Assembly: GCA_905182985.1 (NCBI GenBank)
Contig: CAJJDN010000119.1
Span: forward strand, 211,201-275,200
Reading direction: 5' to 3'
DNA: 64,000 nucleotides
Source: Paramecium sonneborni
Lineage: Eukaryota > Ciliophora > Oligohymenophorea > Peniculida > Parameciidae
The first letter of the stretch is position 1. The number at the start of each line of letters is the position of its first letter. Below are positions 45,497-57,070 of the stretch, piece after piece. The position numbers and the translations under genes are program-made. The notes under the pieces were generated by a model. That model saw nothing but the letters and a program-made list of their open reading frames with translations, was not told the DNA's origin and ran no database searches.

Positions 45497-45959
45497 ACTA
45501 ATATTAATATTATTATTAATTATAGAATTATTATTATGAATTGCTTGATGATTAATTATTTGATTATTTTAAAAAATCATTTGAATAAGAGCTACTTTCT
45601 GAAATCTGTGATCCATGAGGTGAAAAATCTTGAGGCTGCTGATAATATTTTTATTGATATAATTGTTAAGAAATTTTTTCTTCATATAAATTAGAATGTC
45701 CATTATTGGATTATACACTTGGTATGTATTTTGGTTCCCATATTTCATTATTTTAATATTAATGTTGCTGATTTTATTTTTTTCCTCTTTTGTTTTATTT
45801 TTATGCACGATTATTATCATGGGGAGATTTATAGTTTTTTAAAGGTTAGTCTTAATCGTCTTGCATATTTTTTTAATAATTAATTTTTATTAATCCTCCA
45901 TATGAATCAAATTCATCATTAATTTATTAATGGTTAGATGAGAACCCCCATCTGTTCAT
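41000..45959 (-). CDS. giant macro-domain ADP-ribosyltransferase (PARP14-like) with poly-Gln N-terminus
   Basis: About 1,640 residues. The N-terminus starts MNRWGFSSNHQQINDEFDSY. It is followed by a Gln/Asn/Tyr-rich region whose core (45350-45535) is Gln runs encoded by TAA repeats. The centre (43100-44900) is long and helical with no recognised domain. A macro domain lies at about 42540-42930 (GGASYQSFC, ILNVATPIYTCGNQADDD, AIPIFGGGACGYSFEQSA). The C-terminal ART domain has LWHGVRSQHP (NAD-binding His) and GMWGAGIYFAENASYS (Tyr), then SNVFILYSMDIRRAYPAYE. The Glu of the H-Y-E triad appears replaced by Val/Asn, as in mono-ADP-ribosyltransferases. One 28 nt intron precedes GMWGAG. Macro plus ART in one chain resembles PARP9/14/15. 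Confidence 0.82.
45350..45535 (-). repeat. TAA/TAC microsatellite coding for poly-Gln/Tyr
   Basis: On the minus strand this is (TAA)n with scattered TAC/TAT, lying in frame inside the ADP-ribosyltransferase gene. With TAA = Gln it encodes blocks of Q3-Q8 separated by single Tyr. On the plus strand it gives a spurious Leu/Val ORF. Confidence 0.8.
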
Positions 45960-46290
45960 TTTGATGCAAAAATAAAGTTTTTAAATTTAATATGAAATGA
46001 ATTTAATTAACATGGATATAAATATCAGAAAATTTAGGTTTCTGTTCTTACAAGCAAATTTTATAGAAAAATCTTTCATAAAAATTAAGTACACTATTTA
46101 ATCAATGGAGTTTTTTCAATTAAAATTTGAAATTATTATTTCTTAAATGTTGCAATTTAGGACAATTAAATAAAAATTGTATTTTTTGCATAATCTATGA
46201 AATAGAATGAGTATATTTATTAATAATAAAATTATTTTCAATATTTAAAAACTTAATTAATTACAATATATATTATTACTATAATTTTTG
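45960..46290. other. AT-rich divergent intergenic region
   Basis: About 330 bp between divergent starts of the ADP-ribosyltransferase and SHIPPO genes. No gene or RNA recognised. Confidence 0.5.
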
Positions 46291-47408
46291 ATGTTAGATA
46301 TTCAATATATAGATAAGGTTCTTCCAGTTGCTGAAATGTAGTCAAAATTGATCATCATATTAGAGTGGCTTCCAATTAGCCATAAGTGAATAAATTACTT
46401 AATGAAATGAGACTGAGTGCCTATTCAAATAGATCAGGAATTACAACGAAAATAAATTCAATTCCGAGAATTCGAATAAAAACATAAGAACAAATTTTGT
46501 CTAATTCTGAAAACTTGAATTCTTATACTTATTATAGATAGAATTCTCAAAGATATAAATAAAATGTAGGACCTGGTTCTTATGAGATTTAAAATCCAGC
46601 TCATCTTCAATAAAATTGCCCTAGCATTAGTTTTACAAAAGGTTAAAGAAAATAATTATAAAAATTCTAAAATCCAGGACCTGGATAATATAATATTCTA
46701 TATAACAAGTAATAAAAAACATTTGTTTTCAATTCTAGACATAATAGTGAACAATAAGAATAGTTTCCAGGTCCTGGTACCTATGATTTAAATCTAAAAT
46801 CATTTCGAAGTATTTCTTTTGGAACTTCAAGAAAACTATCATAAAATGATCCTAAATTTATAACACCAGGACCTGGAACATATAACATTAATCAGAAGGT
46901 AGAGAAAAAAAAGATAGATAGAATAGAAAGACTTCTTAAACCTAAACTTATGGTCAGATCTTATTACAATAGAAAAGAAGATAAATTTATTTAAGAATTA
47001 GTCAAATAATAATTAAATAAAAAAAAAGAGGAAAGCAATTAAAGACCAAAATCTGCAATGTAAATTAAATAATAGAAGAGAAGAAAAAATATAGAAAGAA
47101 TTAGAAGAAAAGCTCATGAGAAACTTAATTCTCCTGGTCCTGGATCTTATGATATAAAAGATTTCATTTAAGTTGATCATATTGATAAAAAAAAAGGAAA
47201 AATATTAAAATAAAACTAAGAGGAAAAATCAAAAATTAATGATTCATTAGGACCTGGTAGCTATGATATTAAAGATTTTCTTTATTATTCTGAATCTATT
47301 AAGAAAAGTAACACTAATACTAGCTTTGGTAAATCCAAAAGATTTGAAGTTGAAAAACATTCTGGATTAGGACCAGGAAGTTATGAAATTATAGATTACT
47401 AAAATTGA
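46291..47408 (+). CDS. SHIPPO/STPGR-repeat protein (microtubule inner protein type)
   Basis: About 360 residues with seven STPGR (PGPGxY) motifs: VGPGSYEI, PGPGQYNI, PGPGTYDL, PGPGTYNI, PGPGSYDI, LGPGSYDI and LGPGSYEI. Such proteins line or bind ciliary microtubules (ODF3/CIMAP family). A basic stretch (KQQKRRKNIERIRRKAHEK) lies in the middle. A 26 nt GT...TAG intron after codon 16 restores the frame; the rest of the gene is intron-free. The start ATG at 46291 gives MLDIQYIDKVLPVAE. Role in the axoneme is expected from the family; binding site not known. Confidence 0.88.
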
Positions 47409-47867
47409 ATCAAAATTATTAAGAAACTTTCATAAATTTATTATTTTATTTGTTCTATACTTATTTTAAAATAAAAAACCACATAAAGATTATAATATTC
47501 TATTTCATTTTATTTTAGAAGCGAATATATTCAAATAAAATTTCAAGGCTTAAGAAATGTTATTAAAATTAAAATAAAGCTTAGAAAAGTAAATAAATAA
47601 TATAATTCTTAAAATTGAGTTTAAATTTTGATAATTTAACTCTAAGATTTCATTTTTTTCTTAGAGAAAAATACTTTGAATTGTAAAACTATATTTAGAA
47701 ACACTATTATTCTCTAATAGAGTTTCAAATCTAATAAAAAAGAAATCTATCTATTTTAGAATTAAGATTATTATGTTTAATAAAAATAATTCTGTAAATA
47801 ATCATATTTAATTAATTAGATATTAATTATTTAATAAATATGATAAAAAAATTTTTAATAATTTATA

Positions 47868-48480
47868 ATGGTAGTTGAGAAATCTACATAAGCTTGAAAG
47901 GAGTTGAAGGTGAGTTAATTTATAGTATATTAATGGATATAAATTAAATTTAATGTACTTTTTCTGATTGTAATTCAATATATCATCTCTTTAAATTTAT
48001 TATTCAAGTTTTTCGATTTCTAAGGTGATTTGTTTGTTTACTATGAATGGTCTAGAGACTAAGATTATGGATCATGAGTAATTTAGACTTTAGAAGATAG
48101 CTGGAACTTACCATAAAATATTATTTTACATTTTCTTATACACTTGTAGTCTGTTAAACAAGTTTCAATGATGGTTATCTTTCAAAATCTAAGAATAAAT
48201 CATCCATTTTATCCTAATCTCCAACAATATTACAAACCAAAGGAGTAAGTTGTAATTATTAAATATTGGGTTGTGATGTTGTCTCAATTTAATCATCAAC
48301 TTTTTTTTAATCCATATTTTGAGATCTAACTTAACAAGTTCCCATAGTGAATTACTTTACAAATTTTATTATTAGTCATAAACTTATTGTAATCCATATA
48401 AATCTTTGTCAATTTAAAACAGATTTTAACTTCAATAAACAAATCAGAAAAATGATTAGACTCATTCAATTAATTACGGA
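47868..48480 (+). pseudogene. unidentified relic with TGA at Trp sites
   Basis: Starts MVVEKSTQA, then TGA at 47895, then KELK. After about 100 bp of non-coding character, coding resumes as FFDFQGDLFVYYEWSRDQDY, TGA at 48075 (GS-stop-VIQTLEDSWNLP), and a further piece (FQNLRINHPFYPNLQQYY) in a shifted frame. Family not recognised. The rest of 47409-48599 is A/T-rich and holds no gene that I can support. Confidence 0.45.
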
Positions 48481-48599
48481 TTAATTTAAAATGTATTAAT
48501 AATATGTCACTTTACTAAATATATTCAATATTCACAATCAACACAATATTATTGATTGTAAAAGAATTGTAATATTAATATTGATTATCTTTATAATTA

Positions 48600-51017
48600 T
48601 CATAATGTAAATTTTCTTATTACAAAATTTCTTGAATCTTCATCCCATATCACCAAGTACTCACCATTTTAACTTAATGAGCCATAATTACAATAATGAC
48701 CAACTTCAATTACTTATGAAATTATAATTGTATTATTAATTAATTTTTTTAAAACATATACATATCTACCATGTTTATTGATAATTATTTATTTTTCCTC
48801 ATTATAAATAGATGGAAAGAAATTCTGATATCCATTACTTGATTATAATAATTAAATATTTTGAAGACTTTAATCAAATTAATTTAAGTTACTATTCCAT
48901 TCATAAATAATTGCTTAATTAATATTTCTTGGTTGCCAAATTAAAAATTAATCATCAACAAAACATATACGATATCCATAGTCAGAATTTCTAATTATTT
49001 ATTTCAATTTCCATTCTTTAAATTCATCAATTTCCCAAACAATAATAATTTTATCTTCTCCACAAGATACAAACTTCTCTTAAGATTTACTGAAACTAAT
49101 ACATCTAACATAGGCTTAATGATTAACCAACACTTAAACTTATATCCAATTTAATTATTAGTTTTTTCTCCATATTCTTATCGATTTATCAGAACTACAA
49201 GATATAATTTAATCACCTTTATTATCAAATAATAAACAATCAATTTATCTCTTATGCCCTAATAATACTTAAGAGCAAATCCATTCATTTTCTAAAAATT
49301 ACCAATATCTTATTGATTTATCAGTACTTCCTGATATGAATTCATTTTTATTTAAACTGAAACACAATGATATAACTAAATTTGTATGCCCTACTAATTA
49401 TTATTTTTTAATTATTTTTCCATTATTAAAGTCCCAAATAGTTATCTCATTTTGACAACCACTAACCATTATTTGATTATCATGATTAAAAGAAATTGCA
49501 TTACAATTTTAATTTTATGGAAAATTTTAAATTATTTTATATCCTTATTCTTCTTATTAGATTACAGTTTTGTTTTCTTCTATTTATTAATAATCATTTT
49601 ATATAAATTTTGATTTCACTTAAGCTGAAACACTTCTTGTTAAACGATTTTCATTTACGATTTATAATGCCTATAAAGTATTACTATTGCATTCTTAAGA
49701 TTCTTGAGATCTTTATGTAAATTATTCAATTTAATTATTATTTGAGATATCTCTGTTTTCAATTATAAAATTATGAATATTATTGAGATTTAATTATTAA
49801 TCTGACTAACTTGTTGCTTTACTCATTTCTTATGAGTTGCATAACATAGATCTTAAATTATCATATAAACTTTATTCATTAAATTACAACTATTAAAGCT
49901 ATTCCTTCAATTATTAAAGAATAGAATCTTAAATTTCCTAATATTCTGAAAAAATTAATCTTTATTAACTTTCTTCTGATTTGCTTAAAATTTGAGCTTT
50001 TTCTTATAATTCTAATAAAGTAAAATTTTGAAAGTTCATATGCATTTAATTAAGAATAAAGGCAAGTTTTTATTTCATTTTGAATAAATTCTGTTCAAAA
50101 CTAAACCTTAAATTCTTAATCTATTTTATAATTTAAAATTCAATTTTAATAATCTGTTCTTTGAGTGATTCATAATATTATTCTTTATCAATAATTTATT
50201 ATTAAAAATAATTACTTTTTCTAACCTCAAATTATTTCCATTTTTCCTAGGCTTTACTCAAAGATATATATTATAATGGCATACATTCTATACAACATAA
50301 GCGTTTTTCCTTATCTGTTGCTTAATTAATATCAAACATAATTATTTCTTTGCCGTGCAATTTACAATTCAATTCTAATTTAGGAGTTCTTTCATTTTAT
50401 TTTGAATAAGAAATTGATTGCAGCAATTTTTAAATTAAATTTGGTGGATTGATATTTTGATCTTTAATTAAATTTTATTTTTTAAGATCTTCTGATATTT
50501 ATAAACAGTATTATATTTCTTAAATCTTATTAAATTTCTTCAATTCTTGAGATAGGGATTATATCCAAGTAAATTCATCCTCCTTTTGTTATTATTAACC
50601 GTAACTGAAGTCAGTACTAATTATAAATTGAATTTAATCACTTAAAGACTTCTCACTATCTTCAAGATTAACTTACTAATTCAAGGATTACTATTACAAT
50701 TGATTTTAAATCAACTAAATTCCTTTATTTATTGAAATATTCATTTCTTTTTTCAATTAATTCAAAGTATCAATTATTATGTTTAGTGATGAATTTATTA
50801 ATTAATTCTTTTCTGAATGGAACTGTTTAATAATGGTAAGTTTTGTATCATACAACTTTTAGATTTCGTTTATTGGTACAACAAATTGCTAACCCATTCC
50901 TGTTAAACAATATATGCACATAAGATTATCATCTACTTACTTACTGGGAGACAATTTTATAGCAATTATTTCGCTATTGTGAACTTGACATATACTCTAA
51001 AAAATATTAGAAGACAT
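48600..51017 (-). CDS. WD40-repeat protein of the ciliate EF-type family
   Basis: About 800 residues, start 51017 (MSSNIFQSICQVHNSEII). The N-terminal half is helical, with a short Cys/His segment (CKLHGKEIIMFDINQATD, then RLCCIECMP) seen in many Paramecium WD proteins. The C-terminal half (about 48600-49650) has WD40 repeats: QVLLGHKRQIDCLLFD, DQIISCSSDKSIRIW, SCGEDKIIIVWEIDEF and others. It is one of a very large paralogous set in Paramecium, so no specific role is assigned. Stop TGA at 48600. The frame is open throughout, with no lesion seen. Confidence 0.75.
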
Positions 51018-51399
51018 TAACACTATTATTTTATGAAAAGTAATTAACAAATTAATAAAAATATTATTATTGTTATTTTCTAAGAAACCATAATAATTAA
51101 TATATATATCATTTAAATATACTCTTACAGATTTTTGGTATATTAAAAAAAGCCTTCTTACAAATCATAAAATATTACAAAAATATAATTACTTATTTTT
51201 AAACTCAACATACTAATTATTATCTCTTTATTTTAACATTTTATAGAACTGATTTTGAATATTGATTTATTATTTATTTTATAGAATACTTTAGTAAATT
51301 TTAAATTTGTGATTATAATGTTCCAATAACATTATAGTCTGAGATAAATTAACCATATATAACTCAATTTTGATTTTTCTCCTTTTATTCCTTCAATAA
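51018..51399. other. AT-rich intergenic
   Basis: About 380 bp of A/T-rich sequence upstream of the WD40 gene. No gene recognised. Confidence 0.4.
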
Positions 51400-52039
51400 A
51401 ATTCATTATTCTAAATAAAGATTATGGTTATTTTCCCAATAATTACAAAAATTAATACTTAGATAAAATTTGATTTTTATCAATATAGTCTTAATAGGAA
51501 GATTTCGAAAAAATGTCAAATTTGCAGTAAGGATTCTATTTTATTTTCGTAATCTTAGAATTTCTTGATATTTTCAACTTCACTCTTTTATTCCTCACTT
51601 AAATCTCATTATTTTTGTAATCTTTGAAAAATTCTGAATAAATAAAGTTTAATCAAATTGTTCCTATCTTTTTTAATATTTTCAACTCCTATGCTTGATA
51701 TTTCAACAAAAATTAATGAACCCTTATTTATCACTTTTCATTAAGAGAATATTCAAAAATAAAATACCAAAGGCAGTTTAAACACTATTTCAATCTTCTT
51801 TTCTCCTCTAAACTCTCTAAATTTATTTAAAACTTTCTTACGATATATAGAGCTCTCAGATAATTTTAATTTTTATTTATATTCTAAAAATTTCCAATTC
51901 TTTGAACAAAATATTTAATTTTGACATTTCTTTTTCTCTGTGCTTATTTATCAAATTTTTTCTATTTATAAATTACGTTTTTCTTTGAAATAATTAGTTA
52001 TTCCGTTAATTTTTGTTGATTAGATTAAGAACAACCCAT
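51400..52039 (-). pseudogene. small MGCS-type gene, probably decayed
   Basis: Starts MGCSQSNQQKLTEQLIISKK, where MGC at the start would be a myristoylation/palmitoylation site. The frame then competes with a second one of better quality (SESSIYRKKVLNKFREFRGE). Later pieces (QKSEVENIKKFQDYENKIES) are in a third frame and meet TGA codons at Trp-like positions. Not identified. Either several introns are missed or the gene is broken. Confidence 0.35.
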
Positions 52040-52099
52040 TTTCTATTAAATCAATAAATTCAAGTAATTCTATAAGAGGATATATAGATGTTAATTTGT

Positions 52100-52200
52100 G
52101 AATTCAAATAATAATATTAATAATATTAATAATAATATTAATAATAATAATATTAATATTAATAATAATAATAATAATATAATATAAATAAATAATAAAA
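52100..52200. repeat. (AAT)n microsatellite, intergenic
   Basis: Imperfect AAT/ATT trinucleotide repeat of roughly 80 bp between the 3-prime end of the kinase gene and the MGCS relic. No open gene across it. Confidence 0.7.
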
Positions 52201-52225
52201 AATATTAGTTGAAATTGTTTTACTT

Positions 52226-55200
52226 TCATTATCTTCTAGACAAACACCCAAAAGCAAATTTTAGTCTATCAAAGAAATCCATTTCTTATAGAGGCCTTTG
52301 AGGAATAGTTCTATTCTATCTTTCACTTATTCTACTTTTTCTAGGTTTATATCTAAATAAATATAAATTTATATACTATTCTTGAGTTTAATTTTGATAA
52401 TTAAGAGAATAGGGATCACAGTCATATTTTTTAAATTACTTAAGTTTTTGATCATATGTGTTATCTTAATTGGATGATTTAGATCTCTTCAAATCCTCTA
52501 ATTAATCTTCATCATATTGTTCTTCAACTGGTTCTTATTATTATTAAATTTATTTATATTTAGGGTTAGATTTAGCAGGTATCTTATTCCTGCTTCTATC
52601 TCTTGATGTATTCATTCTCATAGATCTATCTTATCTAAAGCTTTCTTCTACACTTTCAACTGTTTCTGGTTTGAAATTTTATTTTGCTTTATTTTCACCA
52701 AAACTAAATTTATTTGTAGGTTAAGTTGAAACAGAAATTTATTATTGAGATTATTATGAATATGCATTATTAGTACTAGAATTAATATTTTATTTTTCTT
52801 TTTCCTTTTTTGGTCTTTCTGGTTATTCAAGTAATTAATTGAGTAATTTAACTTAAGGATCTTCACTTAAATCCCAATCATCCAATTAATCATCTAACAT
52901 ATTATTAATATGTGTAGGTCTATCTTCCATTTTTGTAACTCTAGGAGTAAATCTAGTTTATCTAGTATTAGGAGAAACAGATTTATTGTTTTATGAAATC
53001 TGATGCATTACAACTTGTTTTTGTTGCATATTTTCATATTATTCCATTAAAGGTGCTTATTTCTGTTATTGTTCAATAACACTGATATCCCAATCAAGAT
53101 TACTATTTTCATCGTGTTTCAATGTTTTTGTAATTGGAGGTATTTCTAATTAAAGATTTTAAACTAACATATTATGTAGTTTTTATTCTAATTCAAATTC
53201 ATCTTCATTCAATTCTTTTTTCTATTTTTAAGGAATATAAGAATTATTATTAGTTGCAACAAAAAGATCATCATCAGATATTTATCTTCTTTATTATTTA
53301 CTTTCAGTCATTTATTTACTTGCATAACTACTTGTACTTTAATTAATTAAATGTTATTAATAATCTTATCTTGCTTTCTATTCTAACTCTTTCAACTTTT
53401 TAGCTTATCTTTCCTCTTCAGTCTCTTAAGTTCTTACATTTCTAGAATTAGATCTATTTAATTATTTTTTCTATTCTTCATACTCACGTAGCTTTCTATC
53501 TTATTCCTATTATTTTTATAATCTTAATTATTCTTCATATTATTGTTTCTATCTTTCTTATTATTTAATTTTTTCTTATTATTATTCTTCATATTATCTT
53601 TTTCTATCTAATTCTTCTTTCTCTCTTCTTAATCTTTCTTTCTATTCTTATTCCCATTTTTCTTACTCTCTTCTTTATCTTTCTTCCTATTCTCTTTTTA
53701 ATTATAGTTATTATTCTTCTCTTCTTCTTTATTCTTCTTATTCTCTTATTTTACGATCTCTATCCTCTTATTCTCTTCTTAATTATTCTCTTCTTAATTT
53801 ATCTTATTCTTCCTTCTCTTTTCTTATTTATTCTAATTCTTAATCTCTTCTTTGTTTCTCCAATTCTTATTCTCTTTATTTTTATTACATTTCTTCCTAT
53901 TCTCTTTATTTTCTTTATTTTTCTTATTCTCTTAAACGTTTCTGTTCTTCTTCAAATTCTCTAATTTTTCTTTAATTTTCTAATTCTTACTCCCTTAATT
54001 TTCTTGATCTCTCTAATTCTTCTTATTTTTATTTTTCTTCTCTCTATCTTTATTCATCTATTAATCTTTATTCCTCTCTTTTTTATAAATCAGCTAATTA
54101 TTATTTTCTAAATTCTTCTTCCTTTCTTTTTCTTTCTTATTCCTATTACATATATTTAGTAAATTCTTCAGATTATTATGATTATTATTAATTAGCAATA
54201 TCCTAACTTTTAAACATTGATGATTAGTTATTTTATTACTAAGTATATTTATTGATAATCATTTGAGATTAAGCCATTTTATCATTTAAAATAGGTTTTC
54301 TACTATTGGGACTAACACCAGTTTTATTAGGAGATATTCCTTAATTATATGAATTTAACATAGATTCATTTGGTGATTTATCTCTAATTTAAGATTATTT
54401 TAGTATATCTTAACTTTATTACATTTAGTAATTAATTCTATTAGATTATTCCATTTATTTAGATTATTCCATCTATTTAGATTTATCCATAGAATTAATT
54501 CCAAGTAATTCATTTTTTTATCTTTATTATTCAGGTGTTAATCTTGTAGGAGATTTATTAGTTGATTCATATTAAGGTATTGGAGTGATAGGATTATGGT
54601 TAGATTAAAATAGTTATTCAAATGATGGTTTTTTATTAGGAGTAGTAGATTATTATTTTTATTATTATGATTATTATAATTACTAATAAACTGAATTATT
54701 TATTGATGGTTATGATGATGGTAATATTTAAGAATTAAAATTTTAATTATCTTTTTTTTATAAAATATTTGATTAGTTTGTTGGATTGCAATTATTATTA
54801 GGCTATGTTAGATTACCAAAATCAATAGAAATATCTTAAATTGATTAAACAGTTTCATTAACTCCTTTTTCATAAACAAATTCTGGTATATTAATTGATA
54901 ATGTTCTAGCATTAGATTTAATCCATCTATGAGTAAAGACCTCTTCCATAGTCAATCGATGTAAAGGATTAACTTTTAAAAGTGATTATATTAAATCCTT
55001 GACGTCATTAGAAATAACATCATTAAATGGTATTTTAGTAGTAGCTGCATTTAAGATAGCTTTAATAACAACTTCTTATGAAGATCTATTTTTATTGTAA
55101 GGTGCATGACCATGTAACATTTCAAATAATAAAATACCCAAAGCCCAAATATCAACTCTATGATCATGATTTTAACTGTTTAACATTTCTGGACACATGT

Positions 55201-55766
55201 AATCTAAAGTTCCACAAAATGTTTTTCTTTCTGGTTAAAGTTCTGCAGACCAACCAAAATCACATATCTTAATATTCCCTTATGCATCCAATAAAATGTT
55301 TTCTGGTTTCAAATCTCTATGTATAATCCCTTTCTTATGTAAATAATCTAATGCTAATGCAGTTTACAAAAAATAAACAAAAGCCTCTTATTCTTCTAAT
55401 GTTTTACGCTTTCTTAAATATACAAACAAGTTTCCCATAGGAACATATTCTAATACTAAATAAACATTTGTATCATCTTCAAGTGAGTGATACAATTTAA
55501 CAATATGAGGATGATCTAATTTTCTATGCAATTTAATTTCTCTCTTAATATTTTCAGCCTAAGCATTTTCTTTAAGCAATTTCTTTGGAATCTAATTTAA
55601 TATATTCATATTTAATTACCGTTTTGATTGCTACCTTTGTATCAGTCAACTTATCTATTGCTAAACGTACTCTTCCAAAAGCACCTTTTCCCAATTCCTC
55701 TTAAGCTTTACCATTATCCTTTTTCTCTACAAATTCAAATTCATTTAAAGTTCTCTTCTTTCTCAT
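52226..55766 (-). CDS. Aurora-like protein kinase with very long coiled-coil tail
   Basis: About 1,150 residues. The kinase domain is at the N-terminus (start 55766, MRKKRTLNEFEFVEKKDNGK). It has the Gly loop LGKGAFGRV, the VAIK lysine, [19 protein letters not shown] and the Aurora-like activation segment RKTFCGTLDYMCPEM. A 28 nt GT...TAG intron lies near 55610. After about residue 300 the protein is Asn/Ser/Gln-rich. From about 54200 to 53300 it is an extended Glu/Arg/Gln coiled-coil, ending with a short ordered piece (QEMDFFDRLKFAFGCLSRRQ). Known Auroras have a short C-terminus, so this architecture is unusual. A role in spindle or basal-body control is an inference from the domain. Confidence 0.87.
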
Positions 55767-55838
55767 TAATTATTATTATTTTAAATGTAATAAAGCTCTT
55801 TTTAAGCAAAATTTAAGGCTGCTATTGCTATTGCTTAA
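55767..55838. promoter_or_regulatory. 72 bp divergent intergenic region
   Basis: The Aurora-like kinase and the PH/C92 gene diverge from start codons only 72 bp apart. Both promoters must lie here or inside the genes. Confidence 0.5.
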
Positions 55839-57030
55839 ATGGATAGAAATTACAGATCAAAAAATAAGGACTAAATTTAAAATCAATTACATGGAAACAT
55901 TACATAACATAATGGAAATAAATGTACTTTATATATGGGAAATGATGAAATGACAGAAATTGATAAAAATGAAATAAAACATAATTAAGTAATAAATAAA
56001 AACAATGAACAATAAAAAATTCCAAGTTTTGAGGTAATGCTCCTTAAAAAAAGTAAAAATTCTGAATAAGAATGGAAATAGAGATGGACAGTCTGTAAAA
56101 ATAATCGCCTTATTTATTACTTGCCTGAAGATAGGAACTCACCTCATGGTGTTCTTGATTTTAATATTATGTCATATTCTTTATAAGATGTCAAAGATTA
56201 GCAATAAAACATAATAGAATTTGTGTATAATTTTTGAATTCTATTTCAAGATTAATTCCAAATGGTTCTAAAAAGAAATTTATTTTTAAAGCTGAAACTT
56301 CGTAAGAAACAACTAAATGCTATCAAATTGTTAAAGAAAATAAAGATACTTCTTGGGGGGCTAAACAAGTACTAGATTCTTTGAATAAATATCCTATATT
56401 TTGGAGAGTATTTACAATTTATAAAATTTTAGACAGATAGAATATCATATTAATAGTTTTTATAAACAGGTGATACAGCTGATATTCTTCTTTTTAGAAG
56501 CAATGAAACTAATGCCTTAATTTAAAGAGGATTAACTGGTTCTGATTATGATCATGCTGCTATTTTGTTAAGATATTAATCAGGATCCTTGTATACATTG
56601 GAAGCTACTAAATGTTTTGGAGTAGGATTATGCTCATGGAGTATTGTTTAAATAGTATGATAAAATTATGATAAGAAGATTAGAAATTGAAAGAGATCAA
56701 AAATTTTTACAAATTGTTTCAGAATTTGTTAATGAAAATATGGGTACAAAATTTTCATTCAATCTTATGAAAATGCTACGAAAATAATCTCCAACCTAAG
56801 ATAGTAATAAATCAATAAATAAAGTAAATTATATGAACATTTTTTAGGCCGAAAGAACATTGTTTAATTCTGAATTAGTAGCAGCACTTTACAAAGAGTT
56901 AGGAATCTTTGATTAATAAAAATCTGCAGCACAATATTGGCCAGGATGTTTATCATCAGAGAATAAAAAACTTTTAATCTTAAAGGGTAAATTGCAGCAA
57001 GAATAATTAATTGATTTTAGTTATATATGA
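55839..57030 (+). CDS. PH-domain protein with YiiX-like (C92) papain-fold amidase domain
   Basis: The N-terminal PH domain (EWKQRWTVCKNNRLIYYLPE, then SPHGVLDFNIMSYSL) is followed by a permuted papain-like YaeF/YiiX domain. That domain is recognised from GDTADILLFRSNETNALIQR, TGSDYDHAAILLRY and EATKCFGVGLCSW. In this fold the Cys and His are swapped in order relative to papain; the DHAAILL His is visible. A 25 nt intron near 56410 precedes TDRISYQ. A one-base frame change near 56640 (LCSW to FKQYDKIMIRRLE) has no clear intron, unless a 34 nt one is spliced, which would remove the conserved GVGLCSW. Probable lipid-directed hydrolase or acyltransferase; activity inferred. Confidence 0.72.
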
Positions 57031-57070
57031 TAAGGATTCCTTATATTGATAATTATATATATATATTTAA

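Noticed and set aside
45252..45539. Plus-strand Leu/Val-rich ORF
   Set aside because: It is the antisense of the TAA poly-Gln tract of the ADP-ribosyltransferase gene.
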